Positions 1 to 7,552 are shown, numbered from the stretch's first letter. The stretch: DNA of 12,565 bases from JAJDGF01 sp031549325 (GCA_031549325.1 JAVBQA010000038.1:1-12565), one strand, 5' to 3'. Numbers and translations are program-made. The notes: a model not told the origin generated them from the letters alone.

Positions 1-134
1 AGAAAGACAAGGGTGAGCGCAGCGAACCTGGAGGGGCGCAGCGCATGCGCGCGCCCCGGAACACCGGGCGGTCTGCGGGCCGCACGGTGCGCAGCCACCA
101 AAGAGCACTGGGGGGACCTTGCGCATGGTCCCCC
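1..134. repeat. 134-bp exact direct repeat, left window edge
   Basis: Bases 1-134 are identical to bases 12432-12565, with no mismatch found on reading both. The repeat starts at the first base of the window and its partner stops at the last, so the match is cut by the window edges and may be longer in the genome. It covers the end of the AT-rich core, the 89-bp insert and most of the G/C-run hairpin. Confidence 0.95.
8..96. repeat. 89-bp GC-rich insert inside repeat copies A/C
   Basis: Copy B reads directly from GAGAAAGA into ACCAAAG (8973-8987). Here the same two half-sites are separated by 89 extra bases, repeated identically from 12439. The insert carries its own hairpin (GGGGCGC at 33-39 with GCGCCCC at 51-57) around the self-complementary GCGCATGCGC (41-50). 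No target-site duplication is evident. It is an insertion rather than a deletion in copy B, because the uninterrupted copy B arm is a 14/15 reverse complement of the left arm (8842-8856). Confidence 0.75.
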
Positions 135-137
135 CAG
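108..137. repeat. 11-bp G/C-run hairpin, right arm of copy A
   Basis: CTGGGGGGACC (108-118) pairs perfectly with GGTCCCCCCAG (127-137) around an 8-base loop, TTGCGCAT. The same hairpin at 8992-9021 in copy B has one A-to-G change that leaves a G-U pair if transcribed. No T-tract follows, so it is not an ordinary terminator on this strand. Confidence 0.85.
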
Positions 138-177
138 CCCCCCTTCAAGCGCTTGTGGTTACGGTACCCATCAGGTG

Positions 178-204
178 CCGGAAATCGACAATACCGATTT
201 CCGG
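178..204. repeat. 10-bp covarying hairpin, right arm of copy A
   Basis: CCGGAAATCG (178-187) pairs perfectly with CGATTTCCGG (195-204) across the 7-base loop ACAATAC. It is the reverse-oriented equivalent of 12201-12227 in copy C and carries the same stem variant, differing from copy B at three base pairs. Confidence 0.85.
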
Positions 205-397
205 GGGACGGATTGTCAGGCTGGCCGACGGGGCAAAGGCAGTGGATATGACCGGGCTGGCCGCGAGGCCAAGCATGGATGATCGGGCAGCCCGCAGCGC
301 AAAGAACAGCATCAGGCTGGCCGACAGGCAAAGCCAGTGCGGCATCGGGCTGCCCGCAGGGCAAAGTAAAACTTAGGAAGCACGAGGAGATGGAAAG

Positions 398-994
398 ATG
401 TACGCGCACATTGACGGCATTGTGGCCGAAAAGACGCCCGAGCTGCTGGTGATCGACTGCGGCGGCGTGGGATATCAGCTGATGGTGTCCGGCCAGACGC
501 TGAGCCGCGCGCCCTCTGTGGGCGAGCGCATGAAGTGTTTCACGGTGCTCTCGGTGCGCGAGGACGCCATGGATCTGTTCGGCTTCGCCACCCGGGAGGA
601 GAAGACCATGTATGAAAAACTGCGCGGCGTCAGCGGCATCGGCCCCAGGACGGCGCTGGGCATTCTGTCGGCGCTCTCCGTCCGCGACCTGTCCATCGCG
701 CTGGTGACCGGGGACGCGGCGGCACTGGCGCGCGCGCCCGGCGTGGGCAAAAAGACTGCGCAGCGCCTGGTGCTGGAGCTTCGGGACAAGGTGGACAACG
801 ACGAGCTGGTGTCGGCCGCCGGCGGCTTCACGCCCATGCCCTCGCCAAAGGACGGCGCGGCCAGCGAGGCCATCGAGGCGCTGATGGCGCTGGGGTACGC
901 CAGCAGCGAGGCCGCCAAGGCGGTGTCTAAGGTGGCCGGACAGAGCGACAAGAGCGACGAGATCATTCGTCTGGCGCTGAAGGGGATGAACTGA
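398..994 (+). CDS. ruvA: Holliday junction branch migration protein RuvA
   Basis: RuvA tetramers bind four-way DNA junctions and load the RuvB motor during recombinational repair. At 198 residues it has the usual family length. The N-terminal OB-fold region spans about residues 1-64. Two helix-hairpin-helix motifs follow: GVSGIGPRTALGIL at 77-90 and APGVGKKTAQRLVLEL at about 113-128. After a flexible proline-rich linker near 145-153, the C-terminal RuvB-contacting domain begins near 155 (EAIEALMALGYASSEA). The ATG at 398 sits 8 bases after a GAGGAG ribosome-binding site (384-389). The stop codon overlaps the ruvB start by one base (TGATG), implying translational coupling. ruvC, often found upstream, is not in the window; repeat copy A occupies that place. 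No clear promoter was seen upstream. Confidence 0.97.
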   Translation: MYAHIDGIVAEKTPELLVIDCGGVGYQLMVSGQTLSRAPSVGERMKCFTVLSVREDAMDLFGFATREEKTMYEKLRGVSGIGPRTALGILSALSVRDLSIALVTGDAAALARAPGVGKKTAQRLVLELRDKVDNDELVSAAGGFTPMPSPKDGAASEAIEALMALGYASSEAAKAVSKVAGQSDKSDEIIRLALKGMN

Positions 995-2028
995 TGGAGG
1001 ACAACCGCTTGATCACCACCGGCTACAACGCCGAGGACGAGGCTGAGTTCAGCCTGCGCCCGACCAGCCTGGCTGAGTATTACGGCCAGGCCAAGCTGAA
1101 GGAGAGCCTGACGGTTTACATGCAGGCCGCCGTCGCGCGCCGGGAGCCGCTGGATCACCTGCTGCTGTACGGCCCGCCCGGCCTTGGGAAAACCACGCTG
1201 GCCTCGATCATCGCCGGCGAGATGGGCCACAACATCCGCGTCACCTCCGGCCCGGCCATCGAGCGCCCGGGGGACCTGGCGTCCATCCTGACCAACCTGA
1301 ACGCGGGCGACGTGCTGTTCATCGACGAGATCCACAGGCTTTCCCACTCGGTGGAGGAGGTGCTGTATCCCGCCATGGAGGACTACGCGCTGGACATCAT
1401 GATCGGCAAGGGGCCGTCGGCGCGCTCGATCCGGCTGGATCTGCCCAAGTTCACGCTGATCGGCGCGACCACGCGCGCGGGCATGCTGACCTCCCCGCTG
1501 CGCGACCGCTTCGGCATCAGCTTCCGGCTGGAGCTGTATACGCCCGAGGAGCTGGCCACCATCATCTACCGCTCGGCCAAGATCCTGAAGATTCAGTGCG
1601 ACAAGGACGGCGCGCTCGAGATCGCGTCCCGCTCGCGGGGCACGCCCCGAATCGCCAACCGGCTGATCAAGCGCGTGCGCGACTTTGCCGAGGTCAAGGC
1701 GGGCGGTGTGATCACGCTGCCGGTGGCGCAAGAGGCGCTCGACATGCTGGAGATCGACGAGCTGGGGCTGGATCACACCGACCGCACGATGATGCGCGCC
1801 ATGATCGAGAAATTCTCGGGCGGGCCGGTGGGGCTGGACACGCTGGCCGCCATGACCGGCGAGGACGCGGCGACCATCGAGGACGTGTACGAGCCGTACC
1901 TGCTGCAGCTGGGCTTCCTGATGCGCACGCCGCGCGGGCGCGTGGCCACCCCGGCGGCCTATGAGCACCTGGGGCTGCTGGCCCCAAAACCGGCGTCGGC
2001 ATTCGACCAGACGGGCATGGACATTTGA
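994..2028 (+). CDS. ruvB: Holliday junction branch migration ATPase RuvB
   Basis: This AAA+ motor drives branch migration as hexamers on either side of RuvA. It is 344 residues, normal for the family. Visible motifs are Walker A GPPGLGKTT (60-68), Walker B VLFIDEIH (107-114), sensor 1 GATTRAG (157-163), and the arginine finger in SPLRDRFG (R170). A C-terminal winged-helix domain ends with the typical TPRGRVAT. The ATG overlaps the ruvA stop by one base, and an AAGGGG ribosome-binding site lies inside the end of ruvA. queA follows after 34 bases on the same strand, suggesting co-transcription. Confidence 0.98.
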   Translation: MEDNRLITTGYNAEDEAEFSLRPTSLAEYYGQAKLKESLTVYMQAAVARREPLDHLLLYGPPGLGKTTLASIIAGEMGHNIRVTSGPAIERPGDLASILTNLNAGDVLFIDEIHRLSHSVEEVLYPAMEDYALDIMIGKGPSARSIRLDLPKFTLIGATTRAGMLTSPLRDRFGISFRLELYTPEELATIIYRSAKILKIQCDKDGALEIASRSRGTPRIANRLIKRVRDFAEVKAGGVITLPVAQEALDMLEIDELGLDHTDRTMMRAMIEKFSGGPVGLDTLAAMTGEDAATIEDVYEPYLLQLGFLMRTPRGRVATPAAYEHLGLLAPKPASAFDQTGMDI

Positions 2029-2062
2029 GGGAAATCCACAATTCACAGAGAAAGTGTAGCGC

Positions 2063-3085
2063 ATGAAGACATCCGATTTCATTTACGAACTGCCCGAATC
2101 GCTGATCGCGCAGACCCCCATAGAACCGCGCGACCACAGCCGGCTGCTGGTGTACGACCGCGCAAACGAAGCGGTCCATCACCGGCATTTCTATGACCTG
2201 CCCGAATACCTGCGCCCGGGCGACGCGCTGGTGGTGAACGACACCCGCGTGCTGCCCGCCCGGCTGCTGGGCGAGCGGGAGAACGGCGGCGCCTGCGAGC
2301 TGCTGCTGCTTCGGCAGCTGGGGCCGAAGCGCTGGGAAACGCTGGTCAAGCCCGGCAAGAAGCTGCGCCCGGGCCGCGTGGCGCGCTTCGGCTCGGGGCT
2401 CTTGACGGCGACGATCGGCGAGGCCACGGAGGCCGGGGGCCGCGTGGTGGACTTCGCGTGCGACGGCACGCTGGAGGCGATGCTGGACGCGCTCGGCCAG
2501 ACGCCCCTGCCCCCCTACATCCACGAGGCGCTGAGCGACCCCGAGCGCTACCAGACGGTGTACGCCCGCGAGGCGGGCTCGGCCGCCGCGCCCACCGCCG
2601 GGCTGCATTTTACGCCCGCGCTGCTGGACAAGATACGGATGAAGGGCGTCGACGTCGTCCCGGTGCTGCTGCACGTGGGCCTGGGCACCTTCCGCCCGGT
2701 CAAGGCGGAGCACATCGAGGATCACCCGATGCACAGCGAGTTCTACCAGATCAGCCCGGAATCGGCGGCGCGCATCAACGCCGCGCGCGCGGGCGGCGGG
2801 CGGATCTTCGCGGTGGGCACCACCTCGGTCAGGACGCTGGAGTCGGCGGCGGGCGAGGACGGCCTTGTGCCCGCGGCGTCCGGCGACACCAGCATCTTCA
2901 TCCGGCCGGGCTACCGCTTCAAGGCCGTGGACGCGCTCATCACCAACTTCCACCTGCCCGGCTCCACGCTGCTGATGCTGATCTCGGCGCTGATGGGCCG
3001 CGAGCAGGCGCTGCGCGTCTACGAGGAAGCGGTGGGCGAAGCGTACCGGTTTTTCTCGTTCGGCGACGCGATGATGATCCTGTGA
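2063..3085 (+). CDS. queA: S-adenosylmethionine:tRNA ribosyltransferase-isomerase QueA
   Basis: QueA transfers and rearranges the ribosyl group of S-adenosylmethionine onto 7-aminomethyl-7-deazaguanine at the wobble position of GUN-anticodon tRNAs, giving epoxyqueuosine. The 340-residue length is standard. Family hallmarks are VVNDTRVLPARL (about 57-68), AAPTAGLHFT (175-184), HVGLGTFRPVKAEHIEDHPMHSE (204-226), VGTTSVRTLES (251-261), and the C-terminal ITNFHLPGSTLLMLISAL (293-310). The ATG at 2063 has only a weak AGAGAAAG-type ribosome-binding site. tgt, which acts immediately before QueA in the pathway, is the next gene, 35 bases on. Confidence 0.98.
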   Translation: MKTSDFIYELPESLIAQTPIEPRDHSRLLVYDRANEAVHHRHFYDLPEYLRPGDALVVNDTRVLPARLLGERENGGACELLLLRQLGPKRWETLVKPGKKLRPGRVARFGSGLLTATIGEATEAGGRVVDFACDGTLEAMLDALGQTPLPPYIHEALSDPERYQTVYAREAGSAAAPTAGLHFTPALLDKIRMKGVDVVPVLLHVGLGTFRPVKAEHIEDHPMHSEFYQISPESAARINAARAGGGRIFAVGTTSVRTLESAAGEDGLVPAASGDTSIFIRPGYRFKAVDALITNFHLPGSTLLMLISALMGREQALRVYEEAVGEAYRFFSFGDAMMIL

Positions 3086-3120
3086 ATCCCGGATGGTGAA
3101 TGATTTTTCGGAGGATACCC

Positions 3121-4239
<1,119 letters not shown>

Positions 4240-4308
4240 GCGGCCAAACGGCAGGGCGATTATCACCCAATCTTTACAAGCCGTCCTCCCTCCGCCTGCA
4301 TTTATCCG

Positions 4309-4337
4309 TTGTATGTTGGTCAGAATTACGGTATAAT
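4309..4337 (+). promoter_or_regulatory. Probable sigma-A promoter for yajC
   Basis: A perfect -10 hexamer TATAAT lies at 4332-4337. A poor -35 candidate, TTGTAT (4309-4314), sits 17 bases upstream. It is 40 bases before the yajC start, so yajC can be transcribed independently of the queuosine genes. No clear terminator was found between tgt and this site. Confidence 0.6.
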
Positions 4338-4377
4338 AGACGGGTATGAATATACGACGACACATGGAGGAATGAAA

Positions 4378-4746
4378 ATGATCACGAGTTTGACTTGGCT
4401 TTTGGACACCGTGGCCCCCGTCGCCGAGGGCGCCCCGACCCCCGACGGCGGCCTCGCCAGCATGATCCCCACCATCGGAATGATGGTGGCGATGGTGGCG
4501 GTGTTCTATTTCATGCTGATCCGCCCGCAGCGCAAGAAGGACAAGGCCGTGAAGGACATGCTGGCCGCCATGAAGGTGGGCGACAACGTGACCACCATCG
4601 GCGGCATCCACGGCACCATCAAGTCCATCAAGGACGACGTCATCACCATCGTCTCCGCGCAGAAGTCCGAGCTGGTCATGGCCCGCTGGGGCATCCGCTC
4701 CATCGAGGACGCGCCGCTGGAGAACGACGCGGAACCGTCCGTCTAA
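4378..4746 (+). CDS. yajC: Preprotein translocase accessory subunit YajC
   Basis: YajC is a small single-pass membrane protein that associates with SecDF and the Sec translocon. From the ATG at 4378 it is 122 residues. The hydrophobic helix (about 29-48) is followed by the signature IRPQRKKDK (48-56), then a soluble domain containing VGDNVTTIGGIHGTI (67-81). The GGAGG at 4366-4370 is 7 bases from the ATG at 4378 but only 1 base from the in-frame ATG at 4372, so 4378 is preferred. An in-frame TTG at 4309 would overlap the promoter and is rejected. The Asp/Pro-rich segment before the helix is longer than in many homologues. The tgt-yajC order is classical. Confidence 0.93.
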   Translation: MITSLTWLLDTVAPVAEGAPTPDGGLASMIPTIGMMVAMVAVFYFMLIRPQRKKDKAVKDMLAAMKVGDNVTTIGGIHGTIKSIKDDVITIVSAQKSELVMARWGIRSIEDAPLENDAEPSV

Positions 4747-4843
4747 GCGCGGGCGGACAAGCCTTCGCTGCGCGGCGCTTTGCCCGCCGCCCGCGGGCGC
4801 GGAACCGCCGGCGCCCCCCTTTCCGCTGGGTTTTGTCTGTTGT

Positions 4844-4874
4844 AACAGCCCGCTTCACGGCGGGCTGTTTTTTT
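4844..4874 (+). terminator. Rho-independent terminator after yajC
   Basis: AACAGCCCGC (4844-4853) pairs perfectly with GCGGGCTGTT (4860-4869) across a 6-base loop. It is followed by a T-run to 4874. It lies about 100 bases after the yajC stop and ends that transcript before the acetyltransferase gene. Confidence 0.93.
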
Positions 4875-4916
4875 CATTTGCTGCTGGGCGCATACTATAT
4901 CCGGAGGCGATGACCA

Positions 4917-5489
4917 ATGCTTGGAACCAGACCGGTGGAGGCAGCCGAATACCGCGCGCTGTACGACCACATGAAGCGCGACTTCCCCAGGGACGAGCGC
5001 CCGCCGTATTTCGCGGTGCACAGAAGCCTGGCGCTGGGGGTCTACAGCGCGCTGTTCTTCACTAAGGACGGGCGCGACGTGGGCTACGCCATCGCCACCG
5101 CGCCCGACGGGTTCGGCTACGCGCTGCTGAACTTCTTCGCCATGCTGCCGGACGCGCGCGGCCAGGGGTGCGGCAGCCAGGCGCTCGGCATCCTGATGGA
5201 GCGGTTTAAGGACCGCGCGATGGTGCTGGAGGTGGAATCGCCGGACGGCGCGCGCGACGAGGCGGAGCGCGGGACGCGGGAACGGCGCATCCGGTTTTAT
5301 GAGCGCGCCGGGTTCCGGACGATCCCGACGGCGCGGGCGCGGCTGTTCGGCGTGGACATGCGGATCATGATGAACACGGAGCAACCCGTGCCCAGCGTGC
5401 GCCAGGTGCTGCACGCGCTGTACCTGCCCGCGTTCAAGAGCGCGCGCTGGCTCCGGTTTATTGACATCGAGGACGCGCCCCCGTCATAG
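4917..5489 (+). CDS. GNAT-family N-acetyltransferase
   Basis: This is a probable acetyl-CoA-dependent acetyltransferase of 190 residues with unknown substrate. The acetyl-CoA-binding motif A appears as LPDARGQGCGSQALGIL (77-93), with the R-G-Q-G-C-G pyrophosphate loop at 81-86. A typical motif B region, RRIRFYERAGF, lies at 123-133. The ATG at 4917 follows GGAGG (4903-4907) by 9 bases; the ATG at 4910 is out of frame. The C-terminal part (about 155-190) is not typical GNAT core and was not recognised. It follows the yajC terminator and precedes the TIGR04086-like gene by 31 bases, so the two are probably one transcript. Confidence 0.85.
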   Translation: MLGTRPVEAAEYRALYDHMKRDFPRDERPPYFAVHRSLALGVYSALFFTKDGRDVGYAIATAPDGFGYALLNFFAMLPDARGQGCGSQALGILMERFKDRAMVLEVESPDGARDEAERGTRERRIRFYERAGFRTIPTARARLFGVDMRIMMNTEQPVPSVRQVLHALYLPAFKSARWLRFIDIEDAPPS

Positions 5490-5520
5490 ATTAAGACGAT
5501 GAAAGAAGGGGGTTGAGCGC

Positions 5521-5937
5521 ATGGGCGTCAGAACGGAGACGGTACTGAAGATACTGAAGGGGCTGGGCACGGCGGTGCTGGTCACGCTGCTGGGCATGGC
5601 CATCCTGGCCGCGCTGGTGATCTTCACGCCGGTCTCGGACGGGTGGCTCACCGCGCTGAACCAGGTGCTGAAGGTGGCGGCGATCTTTGCGGGCGTGCTG
5701 CTCGGGGTGGGGCGCGGCGGCGAGCGCGGCTTCGCGACGGGCGCGCTGATCGGCCTGGTGTACATGGTGCTGGGCTACCTGATCTACAGCATCATCGACG
5801 GCATGCTGGCCCCCGCCGGGCAGATGGCGCTGGAGTTCCTGATGGGCGCGCTGATCGGCGCGATCGCCGGAATCATCGTGGCCAACCTGAAGCCGAAGAA
5901 GCGGAAGCTGGGGAAGCGCAAGATGAAGCTGGCGTGA
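5521..5937 (+). CDS. TIGR04086-family four-helix membrane protein
   Basis: This is a 138-residue integral membrane protein of unknown function. Four hydrophobic segments lie at about 14-36, 42-63, 70-92 and 101-122. A strongly basic tail, KPKKRKLGKRKMK (124-136), is probably cytosolic. Glycine-rich helices (FATGALIGLVYMVLGY, FLMGALIGAIAGIIVANL) match what I recall of the TIGR04086 family (YrzE-like), which is often near yajC in Firmicutes. That assignment rests on topology, size and context. The start has a good AAGGGGG ribosome-binding site (5506-5512). No function is proposed. Confidence 0.75.
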   Translation: MGVRTETVLKILKGLGTAVLVTLLGMAILAALVIFTPVSDGWLTALNQVLKVAAIFAGVLLGVGRGGERGFATGALIGLVYMVLGYLIYSIIDGMLAPAGQMALEFLMGALIGAIAGIIVANLKPKKRKLGKRKMKLA

Positions 5938-6102
5938 TGGCCTCGTCGGTTGTGCCTCGTCGGTCTCGCTGCGCGATCCCTCCTCGGAGGGGAACGAAAC
6001 AGGATTTCTTGCGGCGCTGCGCGCCGCGGGCAGAAATCCCGCAAGGAAGCGGCTACCTGAGCCGCTCCTCGCCGACGCGCAGGTCGTCGGCTGCGGATCA
6101 TA
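5938..6102. other. Hairpin-rich non-coding gap
   Basis: No credible gene is seen between the TIGR04086-like gene and the inverted-repeat element. The clearest structure is a two-part hairpin: GGATTTCT (6002-6009) with AGAAATCC (6032-6039), enclosing GCGGCGC (6011-6017) with GCGCCGC (6021-6027). A smaller CCTCC/GGAGG hairpin lies near 5980-5992. No T-run follows either hairpin. ORFs across the gap on both strands have low-complexity Arg/Pro/Ser composition. Confidence 0.6.
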
Positions 6103-6130
6103 AAAATGAAGGGGCTTCGGCCCCTTCATT
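6101..6130 (-). terminator. Terminator for gpr
   Basis: Read on the minus strand, an 11-bp perfect stem (6120-6130 with 6105-6115) with a 4-base CGAA loop ends in CATTTTTA. That is the layout of an intrinsic terminator about 105 bases after the gpr stop. On the plus strand the same stem has no following T-run, so termination of the upstream operon would depend on the longer stem ending at 6195, which is followed only by TTTTG. Confidence 0.75.
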
Positions 6131-6195
6131 GCTTCCCCGGGGAACACGGAGAAACGCCGCCCGGAAGGTCTGGCGGGCCGAAGCCCCTTCATTTT
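6103..6195. repeat. 93-bp element with perfect 20-bp inverted ends
   Basis: The 20 bases at 6103-6122 (AAAATGAAGGGGCTTCGGCC) are the exact reverse complement of 6176-6195. The left end is itself the first arm of a second, tighter hairpin closed by a TTCG tetraloop (6105-6115 with 6120-6130). The left arm can therefore pair with either of two partners. It lies where the TIGR04086-like transcript and the gpr transcript converge. It could be a small MITE-like repeat reused as a terminator; only one copy is in the window. Confidence 0.8.
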
Positions 6196-6235
6196 GTCTG
6201 TGAAAAAGACACAGTTTTTGACAGCCTGTCGCTGG

Positions 6236-7156
6236 CTATGCCATCATGGTTTGGATGTCGCGCTCGCTCAGGCCGGGGTGCAGCGCCTTGTTGATCCCGC
6301 TGGCCAGCACCTGCGCGATGTCCTTCACGATGTCGTCCACCTCGCGCGGGGTCACGATCATCTCGCCGATCTCACCCCGCATCAGGTCTTTGGTCATCAG
6401 GTCCAGCGTGTCGCTGTGGTCCTCGCCGTCGTCCCCGGCCATGGATTCCATGGCGTCGCGCACGATCGTGGCGGCGTAGATCACCGTGGGCACGCCCATG
6501 GAGATCACCGGCAGCCCCAGCGTTTCTTTTGAGAGCGCCTTGCGGTGGTTGCCCACGCCCGAGCCGGGCTGGATGCCGCTGTCGGTCAGCTGCACCGTGG
6601 TGCCGATGCGCGACACCGTGCGCGCCGCCAGCGCGTCGACGCACACCACGCAGCGCGGATCCACGTGGTCCACGATGCCCTTGGCCATCTCGAGCGTCTC
6701 CACCCCGGTGATCCCCAGCACCCCCGGCGCCACCGCGCACACCGGGCTCATGCGCTCGTCCACCGCGTCCGGCAGCTCGCGAAACAGGTGGCGCGTGACC
6801 AGGGTGCCGTCCACCGTCAGCGGGCCGAGCGCGTCGGGCGTGACCTGCCGGTTCCCAAGGCCGATCACCAGCACCGGCTTGTCGCCGCCGGGCAGCATCC
6901 GCGCCAGCTCCTCCCCCAGCAGCGACGCCATGGCCTCGCGCCCCTCGACGCTTTTCGCGCGCAGCGCCTCGCACTCCAGCGTGATGTACGTTCCCTCGGG
7001 CTTGCCCAGCAGCCGCGATCCCTCGGCGCGCTCGATCACCACCTCGGTGACGTTCACGCCCGATTCCTCCCAGGTGCTGACGTTCACGCCGGGCAGCTCC
7101 GATGCCCCCGCGGCGCGCGCCGATTCCATCGCCAAATCCGTGCGTATCTGACTCAC
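6236..7156 (-). CDS. gpr: Germination protease GPR
   Basis: GPR degrades the small acid-soluble spore proteins early in germination. It is made in the forespore as a zymogen that cleaves itself. The 306-residue protein carries the family blocks IGLGNRQVTPDALGP (98-112), LVTRHLF (119-125), APGVLGITG (143-151), CVDALAART (172-180), DSGIQPGSGVGN (192-203), LGLPVISMGVPTV (213-225), and the C-terminal IVTPREVDDIV (267-277). D108 and D174 are 66 residues apart, the same spacing as the catalytic Asp127/Asp193 pair of the Bacillus megaterium enzyme. The start is GTG at 7156: an in-frame stop lies just upstream, and GAGGTG is 7 bases away. The self-cleavage site RTD/LAME leaves a propeptide of only 7 residues, against about 15 in Bacillus. 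No confident forespore (SigG) promoter was found. Confidence 0.96.
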   Translation of the reverse strand: MSQIRTDLAMESARAAGASELPGVNVSTWEESGVNVTEVVIERAEGSRLLGKPEGTYITLECEALRAKSVEGREAMASLLGEELARMLPGGDKPVLVIGLGNRQVTPDALGPLTVDGTLVTRHLFRELPDAVDERMSPVCAVAPGVLGITGVETLEMAKGIVDHVDPRCVVCVDALAARTVSRIGTTVQLTDSGIQPGSGVGNHRKALSKETLGLPVISMGVPTVIYAATIVRDAMESMAGDDGEDHSDTLDLMTKDLMRGEIGEMIVTPREVDDIVKDIAQVLASGINKALHPGLSERDIQTMMA

Positions 7157-7222
7157 TCCACTTCACCTCGCGGATATTGTGCCTCGCGCGGCAAATTTTA
7201 ACCTGAAATGTTCGGCAAAGTA

Positions 7223-7251
7223 TTGCAAAACATGGATCATCGTGTTAGAAT
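7223..7251 (+). promoter_or_regulatory. Strong extended -10 promoter for rpsT
   Basis: TTGCAA (7223-7228) and TAGAAT (7246-7251) are separated by 17 bases, with a TG dinucleotide one base before the -10 hexamer. This is a near-consensus vegetative promoter, expected for a ribosomal protein gene. It lies in the divergent gap shared with gpr. Confidence 0.85.
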
Positions 7252-7288
7252 ATCTCTTGTTGACTAGTGAACTGGGAGGTGAAATGTT

Positions 7289-7552
7289 TTGCCGAATATC
7301 AAATCAGCGATAAAGCGCGTGAAGGTCACTGAGAAGAAGAACCTCCGCAATCGTATGATCAAATCCGCCATGCGAACGACTGTCAAGAAGTTTGATGTCG
7401 CCGTGACCAGCGGAAGCGCCGACGAAAAGGTGCTGTCCCTGACCCAGGGCGCGATTGACAGGGCCGCCAGCAAGGGCGTTATCCATAAGAACGCTGCCAA
7501 CCGCAAGAAGGCCCGCCTCGCCAAGCGCATGGCCAAGACCGCGCAGGCCTGA
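7289..7552 (+). CDS. rpsT: 30S ribosomal protein S20
   Basis: S20 is a primary binder of 16S rRNA in the small subunit. The 87-residue product is small, lysine/arginine/alanine-rich and has the canonical start PNIKSAIKRVK and end GVIHKNAANRKKARLAKRM. Translation starts at TTG (7289-7291): it is 6 bases after GGGAGGTGA (7274-7282) and gives the expected N-terminus, while the nearby ATG at 7284 is out of frame. A UUG start is also known for E. coli rpsT, where it matters for autoregulation; whether that applies here is inference. The gene is monocistronic, with its own promoter and terminator. Confidence 0.98.
   Translation: MPNIKSAIKRVKVTEKKNLRNRMIKSAMRTTVKKFDVAVTSGSADEKVLSLTQGAIDRAASKGVIHKNAANRKKARLAKRMAKTAQA

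Larger units (their letters stand above)
1..376. repeat. Large palindromic intergenic repeat, copy A (right half only)
   Basis: This stretch before ruvA holds no convincing gene. It matches the right half of copy B (8973-9340) and continues the sequence at the right end of the window. Modules in order are: an 89-bp segment absent from copy B (8-96), a perfect 11-bp G/C-run hairpin (108-118 with 127-137), a perfect 10-bp hairpin (178-187 with 195-204), the ACGGATTGTCAGG motif (208-220), and five degenerate units of about 30 bp with the theme GGCTGsCCGnnrGGCAAAG up to about 370. Small ORFs across it are arginine/proline/glycine-rich by composition and share no known domain. The left half lies outside the window or, if the edges join, is copy C. 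Confidence 0.85.

Noticed and set aside
218..370. Tandem ~30-bp units as a possible CRISPR array
   Set aside because: Units are degenerate, spacing is irregular, there are no unique spacers of constant length, units occur in both orientations, and no cas gene is present.
13..376. Small overlapping ORFs in the region before ruvA
   Set aside because: All lie inside repeat copy A, are low-complexity Arg/Gly/Pro-rich, and have no ribosome-binding site.
475..2082. 535-residue minus-strand ORF opposite ruvA/ruvB
   Set aside because: It is an antisense shadow of two clear genes, with His/Arg/Gln-rich composition typical of GC-rich DNA read in the wrong frame. The same applies to the long minus-strand ORFs at 1712-2953, 3019-4611, 9357-10883 and 10829-12133.
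5491..6203. ORFs of 105-233 residues across 5491-6203
   Set aside because: Composition changes abruptly along them, they overlap the TIGR04086-like gene in other frames or read through hairpins, and no domain is visible.
7157..7222. SigG-type promoter for gpr in the divergent gap
   Set aside because: A CATTTCA on the minus strand resembles a SigG -10, but no -35 motif lies at the required distance, so no call is made.
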